Assembly: GCA_902476645.1 (NCBI GenBank)
Contig: CABSEG010000006.1
Coordinates: 15,047-79,046, forward strand
DNA length: 64,000 nucleotides
DNA from: an uncultured Lachnospiraceae bacterium
GTDB lineage: Bacteria; Bacillota; Clostridia; Lachnospirales; Lachnospiraceae
Direction of reading: 5' to 3'
Position numbers and translations under genes: made by a program. This document shows, in pieces, positions 7,523 to 19,500 of this stretch; positions within the stretch are counted from its first letter, which is position 1; every line of letters begins with the position of its first letter. The notes below the pieces were generated by a model, which was given only the letters and a program-made list of their open reading frames with translations, was not told where the DNA came from and made no database searches.

Positions 7523-9520
7523 ATGGATGAAAAGAATATATTAGACCGAATCCGTAAATCCGCAGACTCCGTGGAAGCTCCGGATGCTCTGCAACCGGAG
7601 CAGGTACGAAAGAAACTGGAATTTGCAAAGCCCTGCAAGAAAAGGATTCCCAGGTTTGGTAGAATGGCTGCGGCTGCGGCCGTAGTGGCAATCGTCCTGG
7701 TCTCTGTGTGGCAGGCTGACCGGCTTGGCCTGCTTTCCCCCCAGGGAGAGCCCCAAATAAGTACCGGCGCGGATTCTTCTGCCAAACCGAAAGAGACTGC
7801 CGCGCCTTCCGAGAAACCGGAAGGCACGTCATCCAGGGAGGAGAGCGCCCCCCAAAATACTCCTGATCTTTCCCAATATGAACAACTCTATCTCACCTTA
7901 AAAGAACACTTTCAGGTAACCGCAGACACGGGGGCCATGGTGGAGGATAGCATGGAGGAAGAGGCCGTAGATGTTTTGTCAGATGGCACTATCTCAGTTG
8001 AGCAAACAGCTAAAAACGAAGCGGCAGCCCTGGAAGGTCAAGATTCTGCCGGTGGTTTTTCACAGACGAATATACAGGAATTCGGCGTGGATGAAGCAGA
8101 CACCGTACGCACGGACGGAACGTATCTGTACCTTTTAAGCCCCTCCGGACAGCTTCGAATTGTAAAAGCAAATGGCGCGCAGATGGAACTGACCTGCACC
8201 CTGAAGCTTCCGAATTTAAGTGAAACGGCAGAAGAAATGTACCTGGACGGAGACACCTTAAGCCTGATTACCAGCGGCTCCTCCTCCAATTTGCACGAAT
8301 CTGTTGATTTAGAGGATACCTACTATCTGGAGAACGAAACCTATATCTGTCTGTATACCTATGACATTTCCGACCGTTCTTCCCCAAAGCTTACAGGCAG
8401 TGTAAAGCAGGAGGGAAGTTATAGAACTTCCAGAAAGCAGGGGGATTATATTTACCTGTTTTCCGAGTATCTCCCGGAAATAGGCGCTACTATGCAGGAG
8501 AGCGAGTTTATCCCAAAATCCGGCGGAGCCTTTATCCCGCTGGAAGATATTCTGGTGCCGGAAGAGTTAAATGACTCTTCCTACCTGGTGGTTTCTTCTG
8601 TAGACGCAAAGACACCGGATCAAGTGACAGACCGGAAAGCCATCGTGTCCGCTGCCAGCCTCTTCTACGTAAGTACAGAGAATATCTATATCTGCAACAC
8701 TTCCTGGAGCGGGGAGAAGGAATACACACAGCTAATGAAGCTCCATTATGCAGACGGCAATATCGATACCGCAGGGGCCGGGCAAGTTCCCGGAAGCGTA
8801 AACGACAGTTTTTCCCTGAGCGAGTACCAGGGAAATCTTCGGATACTGACCACGGACTGGAGCGGATCTGCCAGTGTCAATCAACTGTTTGTCCTGGACA
8901 AAGATCTTTCCGTGATCGGATCATTACAAGACCTGGCCCCCAATGAGACCATCCGTTCTGCCCGTTACCTGGAGGATACCGCTTACTTTGTCACCTTCCG
9001 GGAGACAGACCCCCTCTTTTCCGTGGACTTGAGTGATCCCCAAAACCCGGTTTTGCTGGGCTCCTTAAAGGTTACCGGCTTTTCCTCTTATCTTCATTTC
9101 TACGGAGAGAACCTGCTTTTGGGCCTGGGTAATGAAGTAGATCCAGATACGGGAGAGTATCTGGGAATCAAGCTTTCCATGTTTGATATCTCAGATCCTT
9201 CCAACGTGACAGAAGTTCATAAATATGTTCTGGAGGATGCCACGGACTGTCCTGGCCTGTACAACTATAAGGAAATCCTGGCAGATCCCGCCAAGAACAT
9301 TCTGGGATTTGCGTGCGATGGCACTTATCTGGTGTTCTCCTACGACCCGGAAAAGGGATTTATAAATCAGCTTACTGAAACGTTTACAGAGGCTGAGACC
9401 TGCTACCAGCCCGCTAGGGGCCTCTATATCTCAGATACCTTCTATCTGGCGGATGCTTCCTCGGTGAAAGCCTATCAGATCACAGAAGGTTACTCCAAAG
9501 TTGGGACTTTAGATTTCTGA
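7523..9520 (+). CDS. membrane-anchored beta-propeller protein, probable anti-sigma factor
   Basis: 665 residues. A cytosolic N-terminus of about 45 residues (PDALQPEQVRKKLE) is followed by one membrane helix (AAAAAVVAIVLVSVW, about 50-66), a Ser/Pro/Glu-rich linker and a large extracellular domain. The domain opens with FSQTNIQEFGVDEADTVRTDG, the hallmark of the Pfam Beta_propel family (PF09826). AAAGGAGG lies 7 bases before the ATG, 13 bases after the sigma gene. The topology, with a short inside tail, one helix and a large sensor outside, suits an anti-sigma factor that reads an envelope signal, but no ZAS zinc motif (HxxxCxxC) is present. The role is inferred from position and shape. A Glu-rich acidic stretch (MEEEAVD) lies before the propeller. 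Confidence 0.8.
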   Translation: MDEKNILDRIRKSADSVEAPDALQPEQVRKKLEFAKPCKKRIPRFGRMAAAAAVVAIVLVSVWQADRLGLLSPQGEPQISTGADSSAKPKETAAPSEKPEGTSSREESAPQNTPDLSQYEQLYLTLKEHFQVTADTGAMVEDSMEEEAVDVLSDGTISVEQTAKNEAAALEGQDSAGGFSQTNIQEFGVDEADTVRTDGTYLYLLSPSGQLRIVKANGAQMELTCTLKLPNLSETAEEMYLDGDTLSLITSGSSSNLHESVDLEDTYYLENETYICLYTYDISDRSSPKLTGSVKQEGSYRTSRKQGDYIYLFSEYLPEIGATMQESEFIPKSGGAFIPLEDILVPEELNDSSYLVVSSVDAKTPDQVTDRKAIVSAASLFYVSTENIYICNTSWSGEKEYTQLMKLHYADGNIDTAGAGQVPGSVNDSFSLSEYQGNLRILTTDWSGSASVNQLFVLDKDLSVIGSLQDLAPNETIRSARYLEDTAYFVTFRETDPLFSVDLSDPQNPVLLGSLKVTGFSSYLHFYGENLLLGLGNEVDPDTGEYLGIKLSMFDISDPSNVTEVHKYVLEDATDCPGLYNYKEILADPAKNILGFACDGTYLVFSYDPEKGFINQLTETFTEAETCYQPARGLYISDTFYLADASSVKAYQITEGYSKVGTLDF

Positions 9521-9540
9521 CCGGCCCATCTTGCCTGCCA

Positions 9541-9578
9541 AAAGAGGCAGCGCCCGATCATTCAGGCGCTGCCTCTTT
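9541..9578. terminator. bidirectional terminator between convergent genes
   Basis: A perfect 14-bp stem AAAGAGGCAGCGCC / GGCGCTGCCTCTTT with a 10-base loop, placed between the propeller gene ending at 9520 and the convergent gene ending at 9582. T runs are present on both strands. Confidence 0.85.
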
Positions 9579-9581
9579 CTA

Positions 9582-12017
9582 TTACCAGTAAGTCAAAAAG
9601 ATATTCCCGGCGCTCTCAAACAGTTTCGTACTATCCTCCATTCCATAATACTCTAATTCCGTTTCACCCTGATATAGCAGCCTTGTATTGTACTCATCAT
9701 AGCCACCGATGATAACCGCTCCATCGGGTGTTTTTGCCAATACCGGACGTCCTTCGCTTACAAAATACAATACCTGATCCAGCGTACAGCCACTTAAATC
9801 CAGTACGTTTTTCTCCATGGAAGCCTGCAGCGTGTCCGGGTTCAAATCATACTGAAGCATGGCCTGGGGAATCCGCTCCACATCCAGATCAATCTTCGTC
9901 TTTTTATTTCCCCTTTCCCACACATGCTGCTGTGAGCTGTCCACCACCACGCCAAAGGTCTCATCTGCCCGCTTGATGGCTGTATTCACGGAGGCATACA
10001 TGCTGTCCAGTTCCCCTTTGGCATATACATAATAGAGCTGCTCTTGTATGGGTTCCGGATCCAGAGTGATGGTTTTTGAACCCTCATAGAGCACCTCCCT
10101 GCTCCTTACGATCTGGGGCACCATACCTGCCTTTATGGCTGTGCCCACCCGCAGAATCATTTCTGTCTGCTTTCTGGTCCCTGTGCTGGTGGTCAGGCCA
10201 TAACTGGACTGCTCATCTGCCTCGCTGCTCACAATATGGTCCTCTGTGATCTCCTGAAATGCTCCTCCCTGTTTTCTCGCCCTGGTCAGGGTCAGAACCT
10301 TTTCCTCAATGGCCGCGCCCGTCACATAGACGCCTTCCGGGGCATATTCCTTTACGGTTTCCCCCGCCTCGTTGACAATCACAATCCGCTTCATGGGAAA
10401 CAATTCATTCCCCTCATGCTCTGTGCTGATATCCCCGGCGTCCGCCACCCCATACACCAGATCCTGATCCATAAAGCCAATGGGACGTATTCGCTCCTGC
10501 TCCTGGCAGGTAATGGTTCTTACCTGTCTGGTGTCCAGATCGATCACATGCAATGCGGTGGAATCATAGGGGGCATTCTGTTCCAGCCAGGCAAACTGTT
10601 TTCCCGAACCGGAACCCACGTAGCAATTGGGCTTAATCCCCTCCACCACAGTCTCTGCCTGCCTGGTTTCCATATGGATGCCGTATACTTTTTCCCCCAG
10701 CATCATATAAAAGTACGTTCTGTCCGCGCTGACATAAGCTAAAGATTGCATGTCCCGCTTTAACAGCGCATAGGACTGCTTCGTATCCACAAACAGACAC
10801 TCCCGAATCGTAGAAGTAACAGAGTCAAAATAGTAGACCGCCACACCGGCCTCCCCCTCATGCACGCCCCGGTTCATGTAGCCGCATACCAGAAAATACA
10901 AGTTTCCGTTTTCATCCATATCTATGATCTGGATCTCATTCTGGCTGTAAGTGTCTCTCCCGTCCGAGTTTTCTTCCTGGGGGAAGCTAAAGACCTGGGT
11001 CATTTTTCCGGTTGCCACCTGGTACAGCCATAAAGCTCCCTCCCGCACAAAAGCAAAATAATTTTGCTTCGTATCGTTTTTATACTGTACATCTCTTCCC
11101 GCTATTCCCAGATTGATTCCATTTTCCTGGAGCACCGTATTTTCCGGGTTGAAAATTTGTTGCGTAGTACGCTCAAAATCCAGCAGCATGATACGGGTCT
11201 GGGTATAACGCATCCGGTAATATTCCGACACGTTATACAACTCCGTCTCGTTTTGCTCATTGACTGCGGATATCATATAATCCATCACAACCGTAGCCGT
11301 AGTGGCATTTAACTCCCGGATACTGGGCGTAGGCTTACTATAAACCTGCGGGTCAAGATCAGCCCATGCAAGCTGAGCGGTGCTGCAATGGATGTTGGTA
11401 AAGTTCAGGGTGGTATTATCCCCCGTATCATCCGGTTCCAGTACCTGGGCCAGATCGCTTTCATCCCCGTTCAGGCAGCTTTCGTAAAATCCAGTGGCAA
11501 AGTCCAGATAAGCTTTCGTATTTAACCCGTCCTGTTGAATGACCCTGGTGTAATAATATAGATCCCGGCTCCCGGCCCTCACCTGAATCTGCAATACATA
11601 CTCTGTATTCATCAGAATCTTATTCTGAAACTGGAGGGTAGCTGTCACATAATTTTCGTCCTCCTCCAGCTTATTGACTTTCGTGTTCTCCATAGAGGTC
11701 TTTCCGTCCGCGGTAATCACCTCAAAACTCACATCCGTGATCCTGTTGTCATAAGGCTGAATCTGGATGGTCAATTCTCTCTTATCGTTGATAGGCGTCA
11801 GCGCGTCCCTCATGGTGGCTACATCCATTTTCTGCACGTAACCGTGCAGACAGTTAAGCTGTGTTCCCTCCCAGGTCATATAGACAAGGGGCAGCGTGGC
11901 CTCCCCCATCTGCCCGGTGGTATCCGGCGTATCTCTGTTTAACATTCTTGCAATCAGAAACAGAGATGCTCCAAAGATCAGCAACAGCGCTGCGATCCGT
12001 ATGATTACTTTCTTCAT
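9582..12017 (-). CDS. membrane-anchored protein with propeller-like repeats and C39-like C-terminus, function unknown
   Basis: 811 residues that I do not assign to a named family. An N-terminal helix (IIRIAALLLIFGASLFLIA) anchors it outside the membrane. Residues of about 40-280 are beta-rich. About 300-600 contain repeated strands of the kind FAFVREGALWLYQVATGKM, LYFLVCGY and TALHVIDLDTRQVRTI, which suggest a beta-propeller. The last 75 residues (DLSGCTLDQVLYFVSEGRPV, then IIGGYDEYN and a closing FESAGNIFLTYW) resemble peptidase C39-like domains, though an active-site set is not evident. AAGGGG lies 8 bases before the ATG. It is convergent with the sigma/propeller pair and lies downstream of the methyltransferase gene in the same direction. 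Confidence 0.75.
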   Translation of the reverse strand: MKKVIIRIAALLLIFGASLFLIARMLNRDTPDTTGQMGEATLPLVYMTWEGTQLNCLHGYVQKMDVATMRDALTPINDKRELTIQIQPYDNRITDVSFEVITADGKTSMENTKVNKLEEDENYVTATLQFQNKILMNTEYVLQIQVRAGSRDLYYYTRVIQQDGLNTKAYLDFATGFYESCLNGDESDLAQVLEPDDTGDNTTLNFTNIHCSTAQLAWADLDPQVYSKPTPSIRELNATTATVVMDYMISAVNEQNETELYNVSEYYRMRYTQTRIMLLDFERTTQQIFNPENTVLQENGINLGIAGRDVQYKNDTKQNYFAFVREGALWLYQVATGKMTQVFSFPQEENSDGRDTYSQNEIQIIDMDENGNLYFLVCGYMNRGVHEGEAGVAVYYFDSVTSTIRECLFVDTKQSYALLKRDMQSLAYVSADRTYFYMMLGEKVYGIHMETRQAETVVEGIKPNCYVGSGSGKQFAWLEQNAPYDSTALHVIDLDTRQVRTITCQEQERIRPIGFMDQDLVYGVADAGDISTEHEGNELFPMKRIVIVNEAGETVKEYAPEGVYVTGAAIEEKVLTLTRARKQGGAFQEITEDHIVSSEADEQSSYGLTTSTGTRKQTEMILRVGTAIKAGMVPQIVRSREVLYEGSKTITLDPEPIQEQLYYVYAKGELDSMYASVNTAIKRADETFGVVVDSSQQHVWERGNKKTKIDLDVERIPQAMLQYDLNPDTLQASMEKNVLDLSGCTLDQVLYFVSEGRPVLAKTPDGAVIIGGYDEYNTRLLYQGETELEYYGMEDSTKLFESAGNIFLTYW

Positions 12018-12074
12018 GATGTTTTCCCCTTATTTATTAAACACATTCAAACCTTGTCCGGCCCTCTGGCTGCT

Positions 12075-13214
12075 TCACGAAGGAAGAAGCTTGCCAAGCA
12101 GAGGTTCCACCCCCAAAAACTCCATACATCGGGTAAGCTTCTCATCCTGCACGCTCTTTCCCGTGTAGATTGCCCGGATCAGAATATTTTTCGGCGTATG
12201 CTCCATATCAATAAATTCTAAAATCTGAACCCGATACCCCTTCTGCTCCAGCATCCCCGCCCGCAAAGCGTCGGTAGCTAAAGCCGCTATACGCTCTTTT
12301 ATCAGCCCGTATTTTAACAGTGGCTGCAAGGTGGGACAATCCATCTGACGGTTTAGTTCATGCTGACAACAGGGTACTGACAGGATCACCCTTGCCTTCC
12401 ATTTTACCGCTTTTTCCAGAGCATAATCCGTGGCCGTATCGCAGGCGTGGAGGGTGACCACCATATCCACCTGCTCAAGTCCCTCATAAGACGCAATATC
12501 CCCGGTCAAAAAGGATAGTTTGTCATAGCCGTAGGCCTCTGCCAGCTTTGTGCAGCGGCTGATTACCTCTTCCTTTAAATCCAAACCCACAATCCTGATG
12601 TCCAACCCCTGAAGTACCTTCAGATAGTAATACATCGCAAATGTCAGATAGGATTTACCGCATCCGAAGTCCAAAATGGTCCATTCCCGGCCTCGCTCCA
12701 CAGAGGGCAGCACATCCTCAATAAACTCCAGAAACCGATTGATCTGCCGAAACTTATCGTATCGGCTTTTCACCACCCGCCCCTCTTTTGTCATAACGCC
12801 CAGATCGATCAAAAAGGGCACTGGTTTTCCCTCTTCCAAAATATATTTCTTTCTCCTGTTATGGGATAAGTCAGCTCTGGCGGCCGGTTCCGGTCGCTTT
12901 TTTCTCTTCACACTCATCCTGCCCTTCTTGCTTGAAAGAACATGCACCTCCTCCAGCGTAGTCTCCATCTGAAGCTGTTTAAAATCTCCGTTCATCCACT
13001 GAAGCACCTGCTCCACCAGATCCTGTCTCTCATAATTTTTATGAAACTCCTGCTTGCCCCGGAGGCTGGCGGCCTGAAACATAATACCCCCCTTCCCCTG
13101 TATAGGCCGTATCCTGATTTTGGAAGGCCCGTCCTTGCTTCTGGAACCGCTCAGAGTCATTTTGATCAGGGTTTCTTCTATCTCGTTTTCCAGAATTTCT
13201 CTTAATTCATCCAT
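12075..13214 (-). CDS. SAM-dependent methyltransferase, Methyltransf_32 type
   Basis: 379 residues. The N-terminal 110 residues are a family-specific extension. The Rossmann core begins at ILDFGCGKSYLTFAMYYYL (SAM-binding motif I, about residue 180), with IVGLDLKEEVISRC and TLHACDTATDYALEKA following. A distinctive SVPCCQHELNRQ segment comes near 280. This CCQHE block is shared with the METTL25/RRNAD1 group of the Methyltransf_32 family, whose bacterial substrate is not known to me; RNA is a reasonable guess. Start at ATG 13214 with AAGGAG six bases upstream. It ends 57 bases before the 811-residue anchored protein gene and may be co-transcribed with it. Confidence 0.82.
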   Translation of the reverse strand: MDELREILENEIEETLIKMTLSGSRSKDGPSKIRIRPIQGKGGIMFQAASLRGKQEFHKNYERQDLVEQVLQWMNGDFKQLQMETTLEEVHVLSSKKGRMSVKRKKRPEPAARADLSHNRRKKYILEEGKPVPFLIDLGVMTKEGRVVKSRYDKFRQINRFLEFIEDVLPSVERGREWTILDFGCGKSYLTFAMYYYLKVLQGLDIRIVGLDLKEEVISRCTKLAEAYGYDKLSFLTGDIASYEGLEQVDMVVTLHACDTATDYALEKAVKWKARVILSVPCCQHELNRQMDCPTLQPLLKYGLIKERIAALATDALRAGMLEQKGYRVQILEFIDMEHTPKNILIRAIYTGKSVQDEKLTRCMEFLGVEPLLGKLLPS

Positions 13215-13542
13215 TCTTTACTCCTTCTTGGCCTTGGTAAAGCCATGACTCTATTGTAATGTCTTTAGAGGGAAACCTCAACAAAAACTTTGTAAAAATT
13301 TTCGTATTAGAATGGATCTGATCGCTACGTCATGTTCCTTTTCTATCAGTCTAAAAATTATACTATAATTCCCAGAATTTTAAGTATTATTCTATTTATT
13401 TTGTTGATATAATATCAGAATCACAGAATTATAATTGGTTAATTTTGGGAAATTTGGAAAATGTTAAGGAGGGATGAAAAAGAAAGTATCAGATCATGCT
13501 CGATGGATGTTCAAAACACTTGAAGTAGGAAAGGAGGAAAAA

Positions 13543-16500
13543 ATGCGTATTAAAAAGCAAGTGATGAAAAAAAGTATCGCCCTGTTTATGGGTATGGCAG
13601 TTGCCCTGACAAGCACCGGTTTGGATCCCGTCTTGGTACAGGCAGCACAAAAGGAGCCGGTAGCCTCCATACAGCAAGCGCCCCGGCGTGAATCCAAAAC
13701 CGTCCAGCTCAGCCAACGAAAGATGAGTTTTAACGACGGCTGGAAGTTCAAACTGGTCAACAAATACGACATTAACGACGACAGTGTACAGGCAGAGGCA
13801 CCGGAGTATGACGACTCCGGATGGGACGGCGTAGAATTGCCCCATGACTGGTCCATCTATCTGGATTTTGAAAACGAGAATGGCGTTCGGCCCAATCAGG
13901 GAGGCCTGGCCGGAGGCGTAGGCTGGTACCGCAAGAGCTTTACGCTCTCAGATGACTTTCAGGACAAGTCTATCTCCATCCAATTTGACGGGGTACAAAT
14001 GATCAGCCAGGTTTGGGTCAACGGACACACCTTTGATGACTGGAAGCAGTATCTGGGCTACATAACCTTCTCTTATGACATTACGGACTACCTGCATTTT
14101 GACGGCCAGGAAAACGTCATTGCCGTGAAGGTACAAAATTCCAACAACAACTCCCGTTGGTATTCCGGAGCAGGTATTTACCGGAATGTTTGGCTGGTAG
14201 CCACAGATAAGATTCATGTGGCAGATAACGGTGTCTACGTAACCACACCCTTGGAGAAGATCGTGGATTCCACCGGAGAATCTTATGGAAAGTATGAGGA
14301 GATTACAGATCCCGCAAAGGCAGGCGTGGACATCCAGACGGAAATCTCCAATGACGCAGATGAAACGGCGGACAATCTTACCTTGAAATCCACGGTTTAT
14401 GATAAGCAGGGGGACGTGGTTTCCACACAGACGGAACATGTGGAGATTCCGGCGGGTCAGACAGAAACCGTAGAACAGACCGTAGATGTGGAAGATCCCA
14501 AGCTTTGGTCCACGGATTCCCCGAACCTGTACTGGGTCAGGACAGAAGTGATCTCTGACGGAGAGATTATCGATCAGACAGACACCCGGTTCGGTATCCG
14601 TTACATTGCCCTGGACTCTGATACGGGATTCTACTTAAATGGTGTAAACACAAAGTTAAACGGCGTGTGTGAGCATTCCGATCTGGGCGCCCTTGGTATG
14701 GAAGTTTATCAGGCCGCCATCGACCGGAGAATCCGTACCTTAAAGAGTTTTGGTTGTAACGCCATCAGAACATCCCATAACCCGGTGTCCCCGGAATTTA
14801 TTGAAGCCTGCGATCGCCTGGGTATCCTGGTATTTGAGGAAGCCTTTGACCAGTGGCTGCACACCAAGAACAGCGACGATTACCACAACTACTTTAACAA
14901 GGCCTCTGACGGAGAAACCGTGGTCTTTAACAAAACCAGCGACAACAGCCGAATCGAAGTATACCGGGAAGATCTGGTTTCCAATGCGGAACGCGATATT
15001 AAGGCCATGGTAGACAGAGATAAAAACTCTCCTGCCGTTTTTGCCTGGAGTACCGGAAACGAAATTGACGATGCGATCTATGCTCATGGTATGGATACGC
15101 TGAAAATGCTGACTGGATGGATTAAAGAGATTGATACCACCAGACCCGTTGCGGCCTGCCCGCCCACCTGGTACGGTTATTCCGCCTGGGGACAGCAGGA
15201 GCAGCATCTGGCAGCCGCTGAATTTTCCGGCTTCAATTACGGCCACGGCTGGTATGCCGGCGCCCATGAAAGATATCCGGAAATGGTTATCTTTGGGTCA
15301 GAAACCGCATCCGCCTTTTACGAAAGAGGCAACTACACCGTAGGAGGACAGAGGGAGCCCAGCGAGTACCCGCTGGCATGGAACTTCTCATCTGCTACCT
15401 ATTCTATTGAAAACACCAGACCAGCCTACGTGGCAGGAGAATTTGTCTGGACCGGACACGATTATCTTGGAGAGCCCACGCCAAAGGGCTGGCCTTCTAA
15501 GAGTTCCTACTTTGGAATCGTAGATATGGCAGGCTTTGAAAAGGATGCTTTCTACTTATATCGAAGTGTGTGGACGGACATTCCCACCGTACACATCCTG
15601 CCTCAAAATTGGAACTACTCCGCAGGGGAGGAGGTTCCGGTCTACATCTACACCAACGCCAAAAGCGTAGAGCTGTTTTTGAATGGCCGATCCCTTGGTG
15701 TTAGAAATTTTGATAAGGAAACAGCAAGCCCCGTTTACATTCACTGGAGCAATAATGTGGAGTTTGAAGCCGGAGAGCTAAAAGCTGTAGCCTATGACGC
15801 GGAAGATGCCACCGGAAACGTGATTGCCACGGATGTGGTAAACACCGCCGAGGAAGCACAATCCGTGGAACTGGCTGCGGACCGGGCTTACATAAAGAAT
15901 GACGGCAGGGATTTGGTATACGTGGAAGCCACCGTTGAAGACAGTGCTGGTAATATGGTTCCCGATGCAGACAACTTGATTACCTTCCAGGTAGAGGGTG
16001 GCGAAATTGTTGCGGTAGACAACGGAAACTCCCAGGATCTGAATCCTTTCCGTGGCGTGAATTACCGGAATGCCTTCAATGGCAAGGCTCTGGTAATTGT
16101 AAAAGCCACTGAGGGCAGCACGGAGGACATCAAGATCACGGCCACCGCCCAGAGCGATCGCGGTCTCCTTTCCTCCAATGAGGTCACCGTAGGTTCTGTG
16201 GCAGAACTCCCCGGAGACGGTACAGATACGCCGGAAGTTCTTATGCCCCAGGTTACCATTGGTCAGGGTACAGCCGTAGACTCTATGCTGCCGGAAACCA
16301 TTGATACACTCTATAGCAACGGCGTGATTGAGCAGGCAGTCATTACTTCCTGGAATCTGGAAAATCTGAATACCAACGAACCGGGAACTTATACTGTAAG
16401 CGGAATGGCTGAAGGATTGGACGAAGAATTCCAGTGTGAAATTACGGTAAAAGAAATCGCAAAGGTACAGGATGTAAACATAACCACCATCACGGGTGTG

Positions 16501-19500
16501 GAGCCTGCTCTACCCAGATTTGTAACCATTGAATACGCGGATGAAACCGTAGGCGCGGCAGCCGTGAAATGGGATGAGATTTCAGATGATCTCTACGCTC
16601 AGGCAGGCACCTTTGACGTGACCGGAAAGATTGGTCCTGAACTGTCTGTAACAGCCCATGTGACCGTGAAAGAGGTCAAATCCATAGAAGAAATCAGCGT
16701 GGATACCCTGCTTGGCCAGATGCCGTCATTGCCCTCAAGCGTGGAGGTGACCTTTACAGACAATACCACAGAGGAAATGGGCGTAAGCTGGGTGATCAGT
16801 CAGGAGGACGTAGCGTCCGCAGGCGTGGCCAAGATTACCGGAAATCTGATGGGCTCTCTGCAAACAACCGCCACCGTTAACGTACAATATGTCGTTTACG
16901 CCACAGATCTGGAATGGTCTCAGACCGAAGGAACCGTTGTGGCAGACCAAAGCGTAGGCGGCAACCAACTGAAGGCCAGAGTGGAACAGGGTGGTCCGCC
17001 TACATCTTATGACAGAGGAATCGGAACCCTGGCAGACTCCCAGGTGGTATACGACATTGCCGGAAAAGGATATGAAAGATTCCAGTCTTACATTAGTCTG
17101 GGCTTTGATTATGGACAGGGGGCTTTAGGAGCCGTTGTGTTTAAAGTATACCTGGACGATGAGACAGAACCTGCATATGAAAGCCCGGTAATGACCCATG
17201 CCACAAGAAATATCCTGGTAGATGTGGATGTAAGCAGTGCCTCCAAGGTTCGTCTGGTGACCGAGGTTGGCATTCCGGAAGGCGGAGAAGCCTATGAAGA
17301 GGCGTACAATCTGGCTGACTGGTGCGATGCCAAGTTTCTTACAGACAACCTGGCCGTACAGGAAGCTTTGCCAGACGAAAACTTCTTCTATTACACGGAG
17401 CTTGGGGAGATTCCTACTCTCTTTGATACCGTGGACGTAAGAATCGACGAGGAGCACACCGCTTCCTTCCATGTGGAATGGCCGGAATTCACACCGGACA
17501 TGTTTAATAAAGCTTCTTATCAGGAACTTGAAGGAAGGGTAACCGGAGTCAAAGACACTACCGTAAAGGCAAAGGTCATTGTAGACTACGACAATGCCAT
17601 GCTGGATCCATCCGTTCTGGACGCTATCGGCACTTACCAGATTAGCGAGATTTTTGACTACGTGCCCACTCCGGACGCAAAGGTGGATATCGATGCTATG
17701 GAAGACATTCACGAAAAATCCACTCTGCTTTATGACTGGACCAGTAACCTGCTGATCGAGAATTGTACCACAAAGGATTACGGATTCCACTACGGCGTCT
17801 ATCCAGATCCTAACAACGCCAACCCCGAATACCTGATTGTACGGGCTCCGGCCATCCAGAGCTTCCGTGTGAGGGGCACAGTGGGCAGTGGAGGTAACGT
17901 AAACCAGAGCTTTACCTTCTACACTTCATCAGATGGACAAAACTGGACAGAATTTACAAATTATGAAAAGACCGCAGATACCTCCTGGGGCGCATGGCCC
18001 AGCAGATTTTATACCGGAAAGGATCTGCCTATGGGGACCAACTATCTGAAAATCGCTTTCCCGGCCGGAAATACCTGGCAGTTCAATCTGAACGAAGTAC
18101 ACATCAATGGGGGAGAGGTTTCTCAGGAAGGTACCAACACGGTCGGCTTAAATGCCAATGGGGGAACACTACCGGAGGGAACTTCAAACAGAATCACCGT
18201 GGAAGAGGGAGCTGCCATCGGAGAACTGCCGGTTCCTGCCAGAAACAGATATACCTTTAAGGGATGGTTTACACAGGCCGAAGGCGGCGAAAAAATTACC
18301 CCAGCATATGTGCCGGAAGCTTCCATGATCCTCTACGCCCAGTGGGAGAAAATACCGGTAGAGCAGGAGGAGACCGTCGTTTACTTCGTAGACAGCGGCG
18401 CGTCCCAATTTTCTCAGGCCGGACAGGACTTTGTGGAAGAATGGGCAGATACCATCAGGAACACAAACCCGGATCAGGCTTACGATGCAGAAAGCGGCTG
18501 GGGCTATACCAACGACAAAGACGATTTGGAGGTAAACGGCAGCGGTGACGCCTATAGCACGATCCGTAACTTCAAGGGAGGACACAACGGTCTGACCATG
18601 ACGTACCAGTTTGCGCTGGAAGCCGGAACCTATGATGTGATTACCGGATTCTGTGACCCATGGTCCGCATATGCAAATGGCGATCGCCATGCGAAAATCA
18701 CGGTTGCGGACACAGATCAGCAGATCCTTGCCACAGAAGAAGACTATGAAATTACGGCCAACCGAGAGACTGTCACACTGGAGAACGTGAAGGTAGCCGC
18801 AGACGGAAACATTACGGTAAACCTTACGCCTCTGGTTCACAATCCAGATAACCTGGACAGCTGCGACATGCTAATCAGCTTTATTGTAATTATTAAGAAG
18901 CCCGAGCCCTCTCCCATGACGGATCTTGGAAGCTGGATTCAATTTATGGAGAACCTGCCAATGAAGGAATACACAGCAGAAAGCTGGGCTGCTCTTCAGG
19001 CAGCCATCGCTCAGGCAAAGGAAGTGGAATCTAACGCTGACGCAACGAGAGAGCAGATAGATCAGGCCATTGCCAATTTAGTAGCCGCCTTTGGAAATCT
19101 GGAATACGGCGTGCAAAAACAGCATCTGCAGGCAGCCATTGACGCGGCCCGTGCCATTTTGGACACCGCTTCGGATTACGAAGAAGAAAGTCTGACTACT
19201 TTGAAATCCATCATGGAGGCCGCTCAGGCGCTTCTGGATCATTCCGCAGCCACACAGGAAGAGGTAAACCAAATGGCCAGCGATATGATCGATGCCATTG
19301 TACAGATAATCAAAAACGCAGACCTGACCTCTTTAGAAGAGCTTCTTGCCGCAGTAGAGTCCCTGGATGGAAACAAATATACTTCCGCCAGCTTCCAGGT
19401 ACTGGAGGATGCCGTTTCTGCCGCCAGGGAGGTTCTGGACAATTCCGACAGAACGGAAAGCGACCTGTCAGAAGCTTACAAGCAGATTTCCGCAGCTATC

